The notes beneath the pieces were generated by a model, which did not search any database, was not told where the DNA came from, and worked only from the letters and a program-made list of their open reading frames with translations. The position numbers and the translations under genes were made by a program. A stretch of 33,211 nucleotides of DNA, taken from positions 1 to 33,211 of the forward strand of contig CAJKCQ010000018.1 in NCBI GenBank assembly GCA_905198475.1. Reading direction: 5' to 3'. Numbering within the stretch: the stretch's first letter is position 1; every line of letters begins with the position of its first letter. This stretch comes from an uncultured Sutterella sp. (GTDB taxonomy: Bacteria > Pseudomonadota > Gammaproteobacteria > Burkholderiales > Burkholderiaceae_F). Below are positions 24,169-32,883 of the stretch, one piece after another.

Positions 24169-24232
24169 ACCGTCCGCTCGTGCGGCCTTCCTCGCCCTCT
24201 TGGACAAGAAGACTGCATCGGACGGTTTTTTT
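24169..24232 (+). terminator. terminator of htpG (long loop)
   Basis: ACCGTCCG (24169-24176) pairs with CGGACGGT (24219-24226), followed by seven T (24226-24232). The loop of about 42 bases can fold further, which makes it longer than usual. Confidence 0.65.
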
Positions 24233-24380
24233 CATGGGCGGATGCAGGGTTTTCTGATGCAGGTCAGTCATCCCCCACCCGCGGGAGGAGGCGGGTATTC
24301 CCGAAGACGAGGAAAATACCGTCTTCTTGAAAAACACCTCCCCCGCCCCGCGCACCCCAGAAGCGGGGCGCCGCGAAAAA

Positions 24381-25298
24381 ATGGAAGAAAGCCTCTCCAA
24401 AGTCCTCGCCTTCGTCTTCTTCATCGTTCTCGGTTGGTTCCTGCGCCGCTTCAACATCCTGAAGCCCGAAGCCTTCCACGCGATCAGCGCGCTCGTGATG
24501 TGCGTCACGCTCCCCTGCGTCACCGTCACGGGCCTCAACGGCATTGAGATCGGTGCGCAGCTCGCAGACATCGCGCTCATCGGCCTCGTCGCGAACGTGA
24601 TCCTGCTCCTCATCGGCTTCGCCGTAACGATGCGCACGGCCGACCCGGATCTGCGCGACTTCCGGCGCCTCAACATCTCGGGCTTCTCCGTCGGTCCCTT
24701 CGTGATTCCCTACGTGCAGGCGTTTCTCCCGCCCGCGGGGCTTCTCACCGCGCTCGTCTTCGACCTCGGCAACGCCGTGATGGCCGCGGGCGGCAACTAT
24801 GCGGTGATCTCCGGCTTCCGCGAGAAGACCTCGCCCGTGCGCATGGTGAAGGTGATCGCCAAGAAGCTCGCCACTTCGGGCCCCGTGATCGCCTTCTTCG
24901 TGATGATGGTGCTCTGCCTCATGCACGTCACGCTCCCCGCGGGAGTCGTGAACGCCGCGAAAATCGGCGCGGCCGCCAACACCTTTCTCTGCATGATCAT
25001 GATCGGTGAGTCGATGAACCTCTCGCTCAACATGCGCGAATTCATCGACATTATGAAGATCCTCGTGCTGCGCTTCGTCTGCCAGGTGACGCTCGCGCTC
25101 GTCTTCTACTACCTCCTCCCCTTCGACATCGAGGCGCGACGCGCGCTCGTGATCGTCGCACTCGCCCCCGTGCCGGCGATGAACCTCATCTACACGAGCC
25201 AACTGAAGGGCGACCTCGGACGCGCCGCCAACCTCAACTCCCTCTCCGTGGCGGTCGCAATCGCGACGATGTCCACGGCGATCACGCTGATGCAGTAG
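24381..25298 (+). CDS. AEC-family (auxin efflux carrier-type) membrane transporter
   Basis: A 305-residue inner-membrane permease of PF03547 (Mem_trans). It starts with a hydrophobic helix (VLAFVFFIVLGWFLRRFNIL) followed by KPEAFHAISALVMCVTLPC, characteristic of the family's first repeat. About ten hydrophobic spans alternate with short loops, and the last third ends with NLNSLSVAVAIATMSTAITL. ATG 24381 was chosen over an upstream in-frame start because the added residues are polar and Pro-rich. Bacterial AEC members export or exchange organic anions such as malate or malonate; the substrate here is open. The leader contains a GAAGACG/CGTCTTC dyad. A strong bidirectional terminator follows. 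Confidence 0.88.
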   Translation: MEESLSKVLAFVFFIVLGWFLRRFNILKPEAFHAISALVMCVTLPCVTVTGLNGIEIGAQLADIALIGLVANVILLLIGFAVTMRTADPDLRDFRRLNISGFSVGPFVIPYVQAFLPPAGLLTALVFDLGNAVMAAGGNYAVISGFREKTSPVRMVKVIAKKLATSGPVIAFFVMMVLCLMHVTLPAGVVNAAKIGAAANTFLCMIMIGESMNLSLNMREFIDIMKILVLRFVCQVTLALVFYYLLPFDIEARRALVIVALAPVPAMNLIYTSQLKGDLGRAANLNSLSVAVAIATMSTAITLMQ

Positions 25299-25361
25299 CG
25301 CTCCGCCTCCCGCTTTCCCACTCCGGGGGGAGCGGCTCCGAAGACGCTCTCCTCAGACGCA

Positions 25362-25400
25362 AAAGCCCGCGGCGATGCTGCATCGTCCGCGGGCTTTCGT
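25362..25400. terminator. bidirectional terminator between convergent units
   Basis: AAAGCCCGCGG (25362-25372) pairs with CCGCGGGCTTT (25387-25397), with an inner CGATG/CATCG stem. The flanking A and T runs allow termination on both strands, for the AEC gene and for the minus-strand dms-type operon. Confidence 0.88.
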
Positions 25401-25457
25401 CTTCTCGTGCCCTCGGGTAGGGAAGATTCAACGGATCTTTGAAGAGGGTCTGAACGT

Positions 25458-25700
25458 TCAGAACATCGTGTTCTGGTTGGCGGCTTCGGCCGGGACGTCC
25501 TGCGTGACGTTCCAGTGCTCGACGATGTGGCCGCCTTTGAGGCGAAAGCCGTCGAGCACGGCCTGTCCGCGGTCCTTCGGGCCGTTCGTCGAATGAACGT
25601 GCAGCCAGACGAGGTCGCCGTCGGCGGCGCTCCTCACGATTCGGGCGCTGAGCTCACGGCGCTCGGGCGGTCGTTCCTCGAACACATGAAGATCCTCGTC
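25458..25700 (-). pseudogene. C-terminal fragment of a SnoaL-like (COG4922-type) protein
   Basis: The frame ending at 25458 reads RIVRSAADGDLVWLHVHS, then DRGQAVLDGFRLKGGHIVEHWNV and ends AEAANQNTMF, a close match to my memory of the SnoaL-like NTF2-fold family whose members end in N.NTMF. The expected first half (catalytic-cone strands and a QHNP-type motif) is missing: upstream of about 25700 the frame becomes Arg/Pro-rich and runs through an inverted repeat of GCGCGGGGGC. It lies just downstream of the DmsB-type gene, where a membrane anchor gene would be expected. Probably a decayed gene. Confidence 0.65.
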
Positions 25701-25802
25701 GCCTGGGCGGACGGCGCGGGGGCGCCCCGATCCGGAGTGCCCCCGCGCATTGCCCCATGCCGCCCGACGCCTCACGGTGCCCGAGGCGGCGAGGAGCCCT
25801 CT

Positions 25803-26414
25803 TCAGAAGGCGTGCACCTTCCCACCCGTGAAGCCCACGGGTTTGGCGTTCTTCGAAGGCTTGACGACGAGCGAGGGCTTCGTCTTCGCCGGGTCCGCCA
25901 GGGGCGCGATGCCGGAGACTGAGCCGTGGCGGCGCCGAAGCTCCTCGATGTCGCCGAACTCGATCGCGCGCTCGGGGCAGCTTTCGACGCAGACGGGCAT
26001 GCCGCCCGCCGATGTGCGCTCGATGCAGGCGTCGCACTTCGTCATCTTGCGGCGCTGGCGATCGAGCTGCGGCGCACCATAGGGACAGGCGCGCGCGCAC
26101 ATGCCGCAGCCGATGCACTTCGCCGTGTCGATGAGGACGATGCCGTCCTCATCGCGCTTGTAGTGCGCTTTGGTCGGGCAGACCTTCACGCAGGCGGGAT
26201 CCGCGCATTCGTTGCAGCCGATCGAGACGTAGTACGCGAAGACGTCGGCGCGCCAACAGCCGTTCTTGTCCTGCTTCCACTCGCCGCCTTCGTACTCCAC
26301 GACGCGGCGGAAGTTGACGCCTGCGGGGGGATTGTTCTTGTCCGCGCAAGCAACCGAGCACGTCCGGCAGCCGGTGCAGCGCGAGACGTCGATGAAGAAA
26401 CCTTTCTGTGCCAT
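25803..26414 (-). CDS. DmsB-type four-cluster ferredoxin subunit
   Basis: A 203-residue electron-transfer subunit of a DMSO-reductase-family enzyme. Four Cys groups that would hold four [4Fe-4S] clusters are visible: CTGCRTCSVAC, CNECADPACVKVCP, CIGCGMCARACP and CDACIERTSAGGMPVCVESCP. It has no signal peptide and would be exported with the Tat-signal catalytic subunit. GGAGG nine bases before the ATG is a strong ribosome site, and the gap to the catalytic gene is 15 bases. Electrons normally come from a DmsC membrane anchor, which is not present here; the next sequence downstream is only a SnoaL-like fragment. Confidence 0.93.
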   Translation of the reverse strand: MAQKGFFIDVSRCTGCRTCSVACADKNNPPAGVNFRRVVEYEGGEWKQDKNGCWRADVFAYYVSIGCNECADPACVKVCPTKAHYKRDEDGIVLIDTAKCIGCGMCARACPYGAPQLDRQRRKMTKCDACIERTSAGGMPVCVESCPERAIEFGDIEELRRRHGSVSGIAPLADPAKTKPSLVVKPSKNAKPVGFTGGKVHAF

Positions 26415-26429
26415 TTTCCACTACCTCCC

Positions 26430-28841
26430 TTACGCGTTCGCTTCCGTCTTCGCCTGCGGCGCCCGGCGCACATCGACGAGGATGTTGTGCTGGGCGTTGC
26501 CCTTGGCGTAGGGACTCGGGCGGTGGTTCGTGAGGGTGTTGATGCACCCGCCCACGTCGACGCGGACGCCCCCGATCATCTCGGGCTTGTACCAGGCGCC
26601 CTGCGGAATCGTCACGACGCCCGGCATGATGCGGGGCGTGACGCGGCAGGGAAGCTGCACGACGCCGCGGTCGTTGAAGACCTCTACGAGGTCGCCGTCG
26701 GCGATGCCGCGCGGGGCGGCGTCCACCGGGTTCAAGTAGACGGCGTCAGGATGGAGGCTTCTCAGGCGCGGGAGGTTGTGGAAGGTGGAGTGGATGCGGC
26801 CGTGACCGTGGAAGCCGAAACACTGCAGCGGGTACTTCTTCGCCGCAGCCGGGTCGCCCGGCATGTCCCAGGTGCGCCAGTACTGCGGCAGCGGCGTGAT
26901 CTGGTCGCCCTCGGCGAGCACCCAGTCGGCCGTTTCCTTGGCGAGGCGCTCGGAATAGATTTCGATCCTGCCCGACGGAGTCTTGAGCGGATGCTTCTCA
27001 GGGTCCTTTCGGAAGCCTTCGAGCGCGAGCGGGTCCTTGCGGTAGTGCCAGACCTTCGCGAGGCCGTTCTTCCAGAAGGTTTCAAAGTCGGGGAGCTCCG
27101 GAACCTTCTTGCGGGTCTCCTCGTAGCACCAGCGCACCCACTCCTCCTGCGTGCGGCCTTCGGTGAACTCCGCCTCGAGTCCGAGTTCGCGCGCGATCAT
27201 GCGGCAGATCTCCCAGGAGGGCTTCTGCTCAAATTCGGGCTCGCACGCCTTCTGAATGGCGAGCATTTCGGCGACGTCGCCGTGGCTGCCGCCCTGGCAG
27301 GCCGCGTCGGTGGTCTCCGGCCCGAGCGTATCGGGAAGCAGAATGTCGGCGTAGCGGCACGACGGCGTCATCATGTTGTCGCAGACCACGAGGAACTCGA
27401 GCTTCGACTCGTCCTGGAGCACGTCGTGCGTCCAGTTGCAGTCGCCGTGCTGGTTGATCATCGTGTTGCCGCCGCTGTTGATGATCATCTTGATGTTCTG
27501 CGTGAGCGCTTCAGCGCCCTTCAACCCATCGGTGCGGCGCGTCATCTCCTTGCCGCGCAGAATCGCGTCGGTCCAGAGGTAGCACGGAATCGTAGCCTTG
27601 ACGGGATTCTTCCCGACGGGGAGGTAGACGGCCGGGAACGCCGTGTTGCCCTCGTGGGCGCCGGTGTTGGTGCCCGGGAGACCGACCTGGCCGAGGAGAA
27701 TCGGCACCATGGCGATCGCGCGGCACGTGTCCTCGCCGTTCGCCTGACGCTGCGGGCCCCAGCCCTGCGAGACGAAGAGCGACTTCGTGCGGGCCATTTC
27801 ATCGGCGAGCGCACGGATGCGGTCGGCCGGAATGCCGGTGATGGGCGCGGCCCATTCCGGCGTCTTGGCGATCCCGTCGGGACCGCGGCCGAGGATGTAG
27901 CTCTTGTAGTCGCCGTTCTTGGGTGCCGAGGCGGGAAGCGTTTTCTCGTCGTAGCCCACGCAGTAGCGGTCAAGGAACGCCTGGTCCACTTGATTCTTCG
28001 TGATCCACTCGAAGGCGAGCGCGGCGATCAGCGCCGCGTCCGTGCCCGGACGGATCGGCACCCACTCGTCGGCGCGCGTGCTCGCCGTATCGGTGAAGCA
28101 CGGGTCGATCACGATGATCTTCGGACGCTTCTTCGAAAGCGCGAGGTCGATCTGGTAGCCCTTGCCGCCGCCCGAGGGGCGCGTCACGGACGGGTTGTTG
28201 CCGAAGAGCACGTAGAGCTCGGCGTCGGCGATGACCGACGGGAGCGACGAGGGGCGCCCGCCGTAGGTGAGCGGGAAGGCCGCAGCGCCCTGGGCGTTCG
28301 AGTAGCTGCCGTAGTACTTGAGAAACCCGCCCATGAGGTTCATCAGGCGCTGCCAGGCGCGGCGCGAGCTCACAAGCGACTGCTGCCCGGAGCAGTACTG
28401 CCAATAGATGGCTTCGTTGCCGTACGCTTCCTTGATGCGCTTCCATTCGGAGGCGATCGTACGGACGGCTTCGTCCCACGTGATGCGCTCGAACTTTCCT
28501 TCGCCGCGCTTGCCGACGCGCTTCATCGGGTACTTCAAACGGTCGGGCGAATAAATGCGCTCGCGCATCGAGCGGCCGCGCTGGCAGGCGCGGATCTGAC
28601 GCGGCGCGTCCACGTCGTCGGGGAGCGTGTTGTCGGTTTCAATGCGGATCACGCGGCCCTGCTTCGTGAAGCACCGCACGGGGCAGCGCTGGCCGCAGTT
28701 GATGACACAGGCGCACCAGGAGACGGATTCGATGTCCTCCACGGCTGCAGCGACGGCGCGGGCGAGAGGCGTCATGGCGAGACCGGCGAGCGCAACCGCG
28801 GTGCGCATGAAGTCCCGCCGGGTGATGTTTGCATCCAGCAT
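26430..28841 (-). CDS. DmsA-type molybdopterin oxidoreductase, catalytic subunit
   Basis: An 803-residue periplasmic bis-MGD enzyme of the DMSO reductase family. Tat signal ITRRDFMRTAV lies at the N-terminus. An iron-sulfur site follows with C45, C49, C53 and C86 (CVINCGQRC ... ACQRGRSMRERIYSPDRLKYPMKRVG, the last part nearly DmsA-like). The molybdenum ligand is most likely Ser181 in YYGSYSNAQ. Cofactor-binding motifs include LFGNNPSVTRPSGG and the C-terminal molybdopterin-binding domain ending near HNILVDVRR. AAGGA precedes the ATG. The substrate may be DMSO, an N-oxide, another sulfoxide or a related acceptor; sequence reading cannot decide. Confidence 0.92.
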   Translation of the reverse strand: MLDANITRRDFMRTAVALAGLAMTPLARAVAAAVEDIESVSWCACVINCGQRCPVRCFTKQGRVIRIETDNTLPDDVDAPRQIRACQRGRSMRERIYSPDRLKYPMKRVGKRGEGKFERITWDEAVRTIASEWKRIKEAYGNEAIYWQYCSGQQSLVSSRRAWQRLMNLMGGFLKYYGSYSNAQGAAAFPLTYGGRPSSLPSVIADAELYVLFGNNPSVTRPSGGGKGYQIDLALSKKRPKIIVIDPCFTDTASTRADEWVPIRPGTDAALIAALAFEWITKNQVDQAFLDRYCVGYDEKTLPASAPKNGDYKSYILGRGPDGIAKTPEWAAPITGIPADRIRALADEMARTKSLFVSQGWGPQRQANGEDTCRAIAMVPILLGQVGLPGTNTGAHEGNTAFPAVYLPVGKNPVKATIPCYLWTDAILRGKEMTRRTDGLKGAEALTQNIKMIINSGGNTMINQHGDCNWTHDVLQDESKLEFLVVCDNMMTPSCRYADILLPDTLGPETTDAACQGGSHGDVAEMLAIQKACEPEFEQKPSWEICRMIARELGLEAEFTEGRTQEEWVRWCYEETRKKVPELPDFETFWKNGLAKVWHYRKDPLALEGFRKDPEKHPLKTPSGRIEIYSERLAKETADWVLAEGDQITPLPQYWRTWDMPGDPAAAKKYPLQCFGFHGHGRIHSTFHNLPRLRSLHPDAVYLNPVDAAPRGIADGDLVEVFNDRGVVQLPCRVTPRIMPGVVTIPQGAWYKPEMIGGVRVDVGGCINTLTNHRPSPYAKGNAQHNILVDVRRAPQAKTEANA

Positions 28842-29122
28842 GTTGGGGTCCTTTGAGATGGATGGCTTGGGGCGGCCGCTCTCTAGATGCGTCCTCTCTT
28901 CAAGGCGGAGGACTTGTGGGTCGGGAGCGGGCGCGCGGGAAGAAGCCCTGCGCGGTCGACGCCGCGCTTTATGATAAGCGCCTGTTCCTGTTGGAAATTT
29001 TAGCCAACACCTCCTCAGGGCCGCTACGACAAAAGAAGGTTAGGTAGAAACACCTAGACGCCGCTCAAGCCGTTCCATGAAAGAGCGCCTCATCACGCTT
29101 TCCGCGCACCGCTCCCGCTCCG
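28842..29122. promoter_or_regulatory. upstream region of the dmsA-type gene with a 21-bp dyad
   Basis: No gene seen. TGTTGG (28989-28994), nine AT-rich bases, then CCAACA (29004-29009) form a symmetric site of the size bound by dimeric regulators such as LysR types. On the minus strand a TATCAT -10-like element follows it in the direction of dmsA. No TTGAT-N4-ATCAA FNR box was found by eye. Confidence 0.4.
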
Positions 29123-31558
29123 TCAGAACCCGATCCGCCTCGCGCTCCGTCCGGCGGTCTTCAGGGCGCACTCCTCCTCGAGGCGACTGATCAGCTCTTC
29201 GGCCGTGCGTACGGGCTTCATCAGGGAGCACCGGAGGACGGCGTCGAAGTCGCCCGGCGTGAGGCGCTCGAGCCGGCCGATCCGCCGCGCGAACCCGTCG
29301 GGGTCGCTCGGTGCGGGAAGACCAAGGGCCTCGAGGTGCCGGCGGGCGAGCGCCTGCGCCTGCGCGGGCGCAAGGTAGTCGAACTTCACCTTGAGGTCGA
29401 AGCGGCGGAGCGCGGCGCGGTCGAGCGTCTCAACCAAGTTGGTCGTCGCGCAGAAGATCCCGTCAAAGGCCTCGATCTGCGTAAGCATCTCGTTCACCGC
29501 GGTGGTCTCCCAGGAGTGACTGTTCCCGGAGCGGTCGAGGAGGAACGAATCGGCCTCGTCGATGAGAAGCACCGCACCCGCCTCCTCGGCCTCGCAGAAG
29601 GCGCCGGCGATGTTTTCTTCGGTCCCGCCGACGTAGCGGTCGAGGAGGTCGCTCGCGCGCTTCAGAACGAGCGGTCGCCCGAGTTCGCGGGCGAGCCACC
29701 GGACGCAGGCCGACTTTCCCGTCCCGGGCGGTCCGTAGAGGCAGAGCCGCCCGCGGCCCGCCCGGGCGAGCCCGTCGCGGACCGTCCCCAGGTCCGCATC
29801 GGCGTTCACGAACGCCGCGTCATATACCGCGGGCAGCGTCGCTGCGGACTTCGGGAGCCCTCGAAGTCCCTGCACGCGCAGCGTCCCGTTGATGAGGGAC
29901 GCTGCCGCGTCGTCGCGCGCCTTTTCGGTCTGGAGTTCGAGCCGCCGGAGCGCCTCGGCCGCACGGGTCACGACCGCGGGCGCCGCACCTTCGGCCGCGG
30001 CGATCCGGTCGAGGAGCTCCCCGCTCACGAGGCCTTCGAGCGCCCGCGCGGCGATGCGGCGGCGGACGTCGGGCGGCGGCACCGGGATCTCGAGCACCAT
30101 ATCGAAGCGGCGGGCGTAGGCCGGGTCGAGGCCGGCGAGCGAGTTCGTGATCCAGAAGGTCGGCACGGGCGACGCCTCGAGCATCGTGTTGAGCGCGGCC
30201 TTGTTCTGACGCCGTTCGCTGCCGCGGTCCAGGAATCCCCCGCGCCGCACCTCGAGTCCGGCGCGGAAGACGTCTTCGGCTTCGTCGAGAACGAGAAGCG
30301 CGCCCGGCGTTTTGGAGAGGAGCTCGCCTGCGAGCGCCCAGCGCGCGAGCCGCGGCGTCGTGTCGCCTTCGCCGTGGCGGTTTCCCGGACTCACCTCGTG
30401 GAGCGTTGCGCCCACGGCGGCGGCGGCCGCGCGGGTGAGCTCGGTCTTCCCCGTGCCGGGCGGCCCGTAGAGGAGCACGTTGACGCCGGGCCGGGGGCGA
30501 GCGAGCACGGCGCGCAGATATTGCACGAGCATCTCCACGGATTGAGAGAGATGCGCGAAGTCCCCGAGCCCGAGCGTTCCCGGGCCGCAGATGGAGAAGG
30601 TTTTCGAAAAGATTTCGCCCACCGTCAGCTCCCGCTCGAAGAAGGCGCGCATGTCCACCTCTGCGTCGAAAGGCCTGAACCAGTCCTCGAGGTCATCGGG
30701 CGGGTCTGCGGAAAACTGCGCCGGCATGAGGAGGCCGATCCGGCAGAGCCGCCCGGAGACGTCCGCCACGTCCTCGGGCACCTCCCGCCCGAAGGCGGTC
30801 GAGAGCACTTCGCGGATCAATGCGCCGCCGCACTTCCCATAGTCGAATAGATTCGCCACCGCGCGCAGATCGGCGTCGCGCTCGACGCAGATCAAAAAGG
30901 CGAGCGTCTCCACTTCGTCTTCACCGAGCGCGAACGCCCGGGCGACCGCCGCGAGATTGCGCCCGAACGGCCCCTCGACCCGTTCGAGGAAGGGCCGGCG
31001 GTCCGCCGCCAACGCCGCCCTCAACGCGGTGAGCTCCTCGGGCGGCTCCTCGAGGGCTCCGAGGCCGAGCGCCGCGCGGGCGGCGTTCATCCATGCGAAG
31101 GCGCTGTCGCACGTCTCCTCAAAGCTTCTCTGCGGCACCCAGACCCTCGGCGATGCACGCGCCTCCCTGCGGGCGCGCGCCAGAAGCTCCGCCGCCCGGC
31201 TGCCGGACTGCGCGGGATCTTCAGGGGCCCTTGCGCCCGCGGCCCCTCCGCGCCCGTCAAGGTTCTCATCAAGAGGCGCGTCCTCGACGTCTTCGGCCCA
31301 CTCGAGCGCGAGGTCAAGGGCGTCGACTTCCCGCATCAACGCGCGGTACGCCGGATTGCCGGCCGAAAGGCAGCTTCGCCGCCCGTAGTCGTTTCGGAGC
31401 TCAACGAGCCTCCAAGCGTCCGACCCCGCGAGGAGGTTCGCGATCCACCGGTCGGTCACGGCGCCGAGCGTGCGGGAGACCTCACGCCTGCCGCACGTCA
31501 GAAGGCGCTCGTCGTCGGCGGCGGGCCGGAAGCTGCGGAGGTGCTTCTTCATCTTCAT
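29123..31558 (-). CDS. tandem AAA+ ATPase (Cdc48-like arrangement), unknown role
   Basis: An 811-residue cytosolic protein with two AAA+ modules. Residues 1-320 are a helical, Arg/Glu-rich N-terminal region of unknown fold. The first module has Walker A GPPGTGKT (365-372), Walker B LLVLDE (421-426) and ARRFD as a candidate arginine-finger region. The second has GPPGTGKS (609-616), VLLIDEAD (663-670) and ALRRFD. Both modules look competent. No protease domain or transmembrane segment follows, so it is more likely an unfoldase or remodeller than FtsH. AAGG just ahead of the ATG supports the start. It is a single gene, divergent from the ABC locus with about 290 bases between. Bacterial tandem AAA proteins of this layout are poorly characterised. 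Confidence 0.82.
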   Translation of the reverse strand: MKMKKHLRSFRPAADDERLLTCGRREVSRTLGAVTDRWIANLLAGSDAWRLVELRNDYGRRSCLSAGNPAYRALMREVDALDLALEWAEDVEDAPLDENLDGRGGAAGARAPEDPAQSGSRAAELLARARREARASPRVWVPQRSFEETCDSAFAWMNAARAALGLGALEEPPEELTALRAALAADRRPFLERVEGPFGRNLAAVARAFALGEDEVETLAFLICVERDADLRAVANLFDYGKCGGALIREVLSTAFGREVPEDVADVSGRLCRIGLLMPAQFSADPPDDLEDWFRPFDAEVDMRAFFERELTVGEIFSKTFSICGPGTLGLGDFAHLSQSVEMLVQYLRAVLARPRPGVNVLLYGPPGTGKTELTRAAAAAVGATLHEVSPGNRHGEGDTTPRLARWALAGELLSKTPGALLVLDEAEDVFRAGLEVRRGGFLDRGSERRQNKAALNTMLEASPVPTFWITNSLAGLDPAYARRFDMVLEIPVPPPDVRRRIAARALEGLVSGELLDRIAAAEGAAPAVVTRAAEALRRLELQTEKARDDAAASLINGTLRVQGLRGLPKSAATLPAVYDAAFVNADADLGTVRDGLARAGRGRLCLYGPPGTGKSACVRWLARELGRPLVLKRASDLLDRYVGGTEENIAGAFCEAEEAGAVLLIDEADSFLLDRSGNSHSWETTAVNEMLTQIEAFDGIFCATTNLVETLDRAALRRFDLKVKFDYLAPAQAQALARRHLEALGLPAPSDPDGFARRIGRLERLTPGDFDAVLRCSLMKPVRTAEELISRLEEECALKTAGRSARRIGF

Positions 31559-31698
31559 TTTTCCTTCGTCCTATTTTTTTGAAGAGACAACACCATTATG
31601 CGCCTCTCTTGCGTCATAGCGTGACGCACTCGGACAAAAGCAGCCTGCCCGAAGATCGGACGGAACGCCGTTGCGGCGCTGCACCCAGCACCGGCAGG

Positions 31699-31727
31699 CC
31701 GTCACCAAATCGTCATCAAAGGTTCAT
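31699..31727 (+). promoter_or_regulatory. Pho-box-like direct repeats upstream of the ABC transporter
   Basis: CCGTCAC (31699-31705), CAAA, TCGTCAT (31710-31716), CAAA, GGTTCAT (31721-31727): three 7-base units at an 11-base period, resembling the PhoB half-site CTGTCAT with 4-base spacers (5, 5 and 4 of 7 matches). It points toward the ABC gene 125 bases downstream. A separate GCGTCA/TGACGC hairpin (31611-31627) and a GGCCGGA/TCCGGCC hairpin (31769-31787) lie in the same intergenic stretch. Confidence 0.5.
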
Positions 31728-31851
31728 GCGACCGAGACGGGGCGTTCATAGACTCGAATCCCGTTCGAGGCCGGAATCCCTCCGGCCGCACTGCCTTTGG
31801 ACCCCAGGCGCCCGTCCCCCCGAGCAGGAGGACCCGCGCGGTCAGACAATC

Positions 31852-32829
31852 ATGAGCATCACCCTTGCGGGCGTGACGAAGTCGTTTGGCGGCGTCACGG
31901 TGATCCCGCCGCTCAATCTTGAATTCGCGACGGGAGCGTTCACGACGCTCCTCGGGCCTTCGGGCTGCGGGAAGACGACGCTGCTGAGGATGATCGCGGG
32001 GCTAGAAACCCCCGACGCGGGTGAAATCCACTTCGACGGGAAGCCCGTCTGGAGCGGCGCGCAGGGCGTGAACCTGCCGCCCGAAGACCGCGGCATCGGC
32101 TTCGTCTTTCAGGACTTCGCGCTCTGGCCGCACCTCTCCGTCTTTGAGAACGTCGCCTTTGCGCTCCGTGCGCGCGGCGACCTCACGGACCTGAGGGCGC
32201 GCGTCGCCGAAGCCCTCTCGCTCGTTGGGCTCGCGGACTTCGCCAAACGGCGGGTTTCCGAGCTCTCGGGCGGCCAGCAGCAGCGCGTCGGATTCGCCCG
32301 CGCGATCGTCCCGCGCCCGAAGATCATCCTCTTCGACGAGCCGCTCTCGGCGCTCGACGCCCTGCTGCGCGAAACCATGCGCTTTGAGATCACCGCGATC
32401 ACGCGGCGCCTCGGCATGACCTCCATCTTCGTCACGCACGACCAGATGGAGGCGATGAGCATGAGCGACCGGATCGTCGTGATGCTGAAGGGCGCCGTCG
32501 AACAGACGGGGACGCCCGAAGAGATCTACCGGCACCCGGCAACCCGCTTCACCGCCGACTTCGTCGGAAAGTCGAACTTCATCGACGCGACGCACCTCTT
32601 CCGCCCCGAATCCGCCGGCCTGCTCCTCGGGGACGCCCCCGCTCCCGACCCCGTCTGCGAAATCTTCCGCGCCTCAGTCGAGCGGGTCGAATACCTCGGA
32701 AACCGCTGGCTCGTCGAAGCGAACGCCGCAGGCCGCCGCTGGCGGCTTGAAGCCCGCCGGCCGCTTCCCGTCGGTACGTCGCTGCGCGTGGCCGTCCACC
32801 CCGCCGACATCGTGCAGGTGGGCGCCTGA
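31852..32829 (+). CDS. ABC transporter ATP-binding protein (PotA/FbpC type)
   Basis: A 325-residue ATPase: Walker A GPSGCGKTT (34-42), Q-loop VFQDFALWP, signature LSGGQQQR near 138, Walker B ILFDEPLSALD near 158 and switch His in VTHDQMEAMSM. The final 90 residues form a TOBE-type regulatory domain (VEYLGNRW, RVAVHPADI), typical of the iron, polyamine, sulfate and phosphonate group. The ATG at 31852 is the first Met that keeps a normal family N-terminus; its AGGAGG is about 20 bases upstream, which is far. It is followed 54 bases later by a binding-protein gene. The substrate is unknown; the Pho-box-like repeats make a phosphonate or phosphate ester attractive. Confidence 0.9.
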   Translation: MSITLAGVTKSFGGVTVIPPLNLEFATGAFTTLLGPSGCGKTTLLRMIAGLETPDAGEIHFDGKPVWSGAQGVNLPPEDRGIGFVFQDFALWPHLSVFENVAFALRARGDLTDLRARVAEALSLVGLADFAKRRVSELSGGQQQRVGFARAIVPRPKIILFDEPLSALDALLRETMRFEITAITRRLGMTSIFVTHDQMEAMSMSDRIVVMLKGAVEQTGTPEEIYRHPATRFTADFVGKSNFIDATHLFRPESAGLLLGDAPAPDPVCEIFRASVERVEYLGNRWLVEANAAGRRWRLEARRPLPVGTSLRVAVHPADIVQVGA

Positions 32830-32883
32830 ACCGCCTCCGGCTCCAACCCATTCATCTTCAACCTCAGGGAGGATCATCGAGAA

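Noticed and set aside
26421..26430. TACCTCCC near the DmsB-type gene as a second regulator site
   Set aside because: It lacks the inverted second arm and is explained as the DmsB ribosome-binding site on the minus strand.
25926..28856. Very long plus-strand open frame opposite the DmsA/DmsB genes
   Set aside because: Low-complexity Arg/Val/His/Ala-rich translation with no family features; it is the antisense of two clearly recognised genes in GC-rich DNA.
31093..31851. N-terminal extension of the PotA/FbpC-type ATPase
   Set aside because: The frame is open through the antisense of the AAA+ gene but encodes Arg/Pro-rich sequence; the family starts at MSITLAGVTKSFGG.
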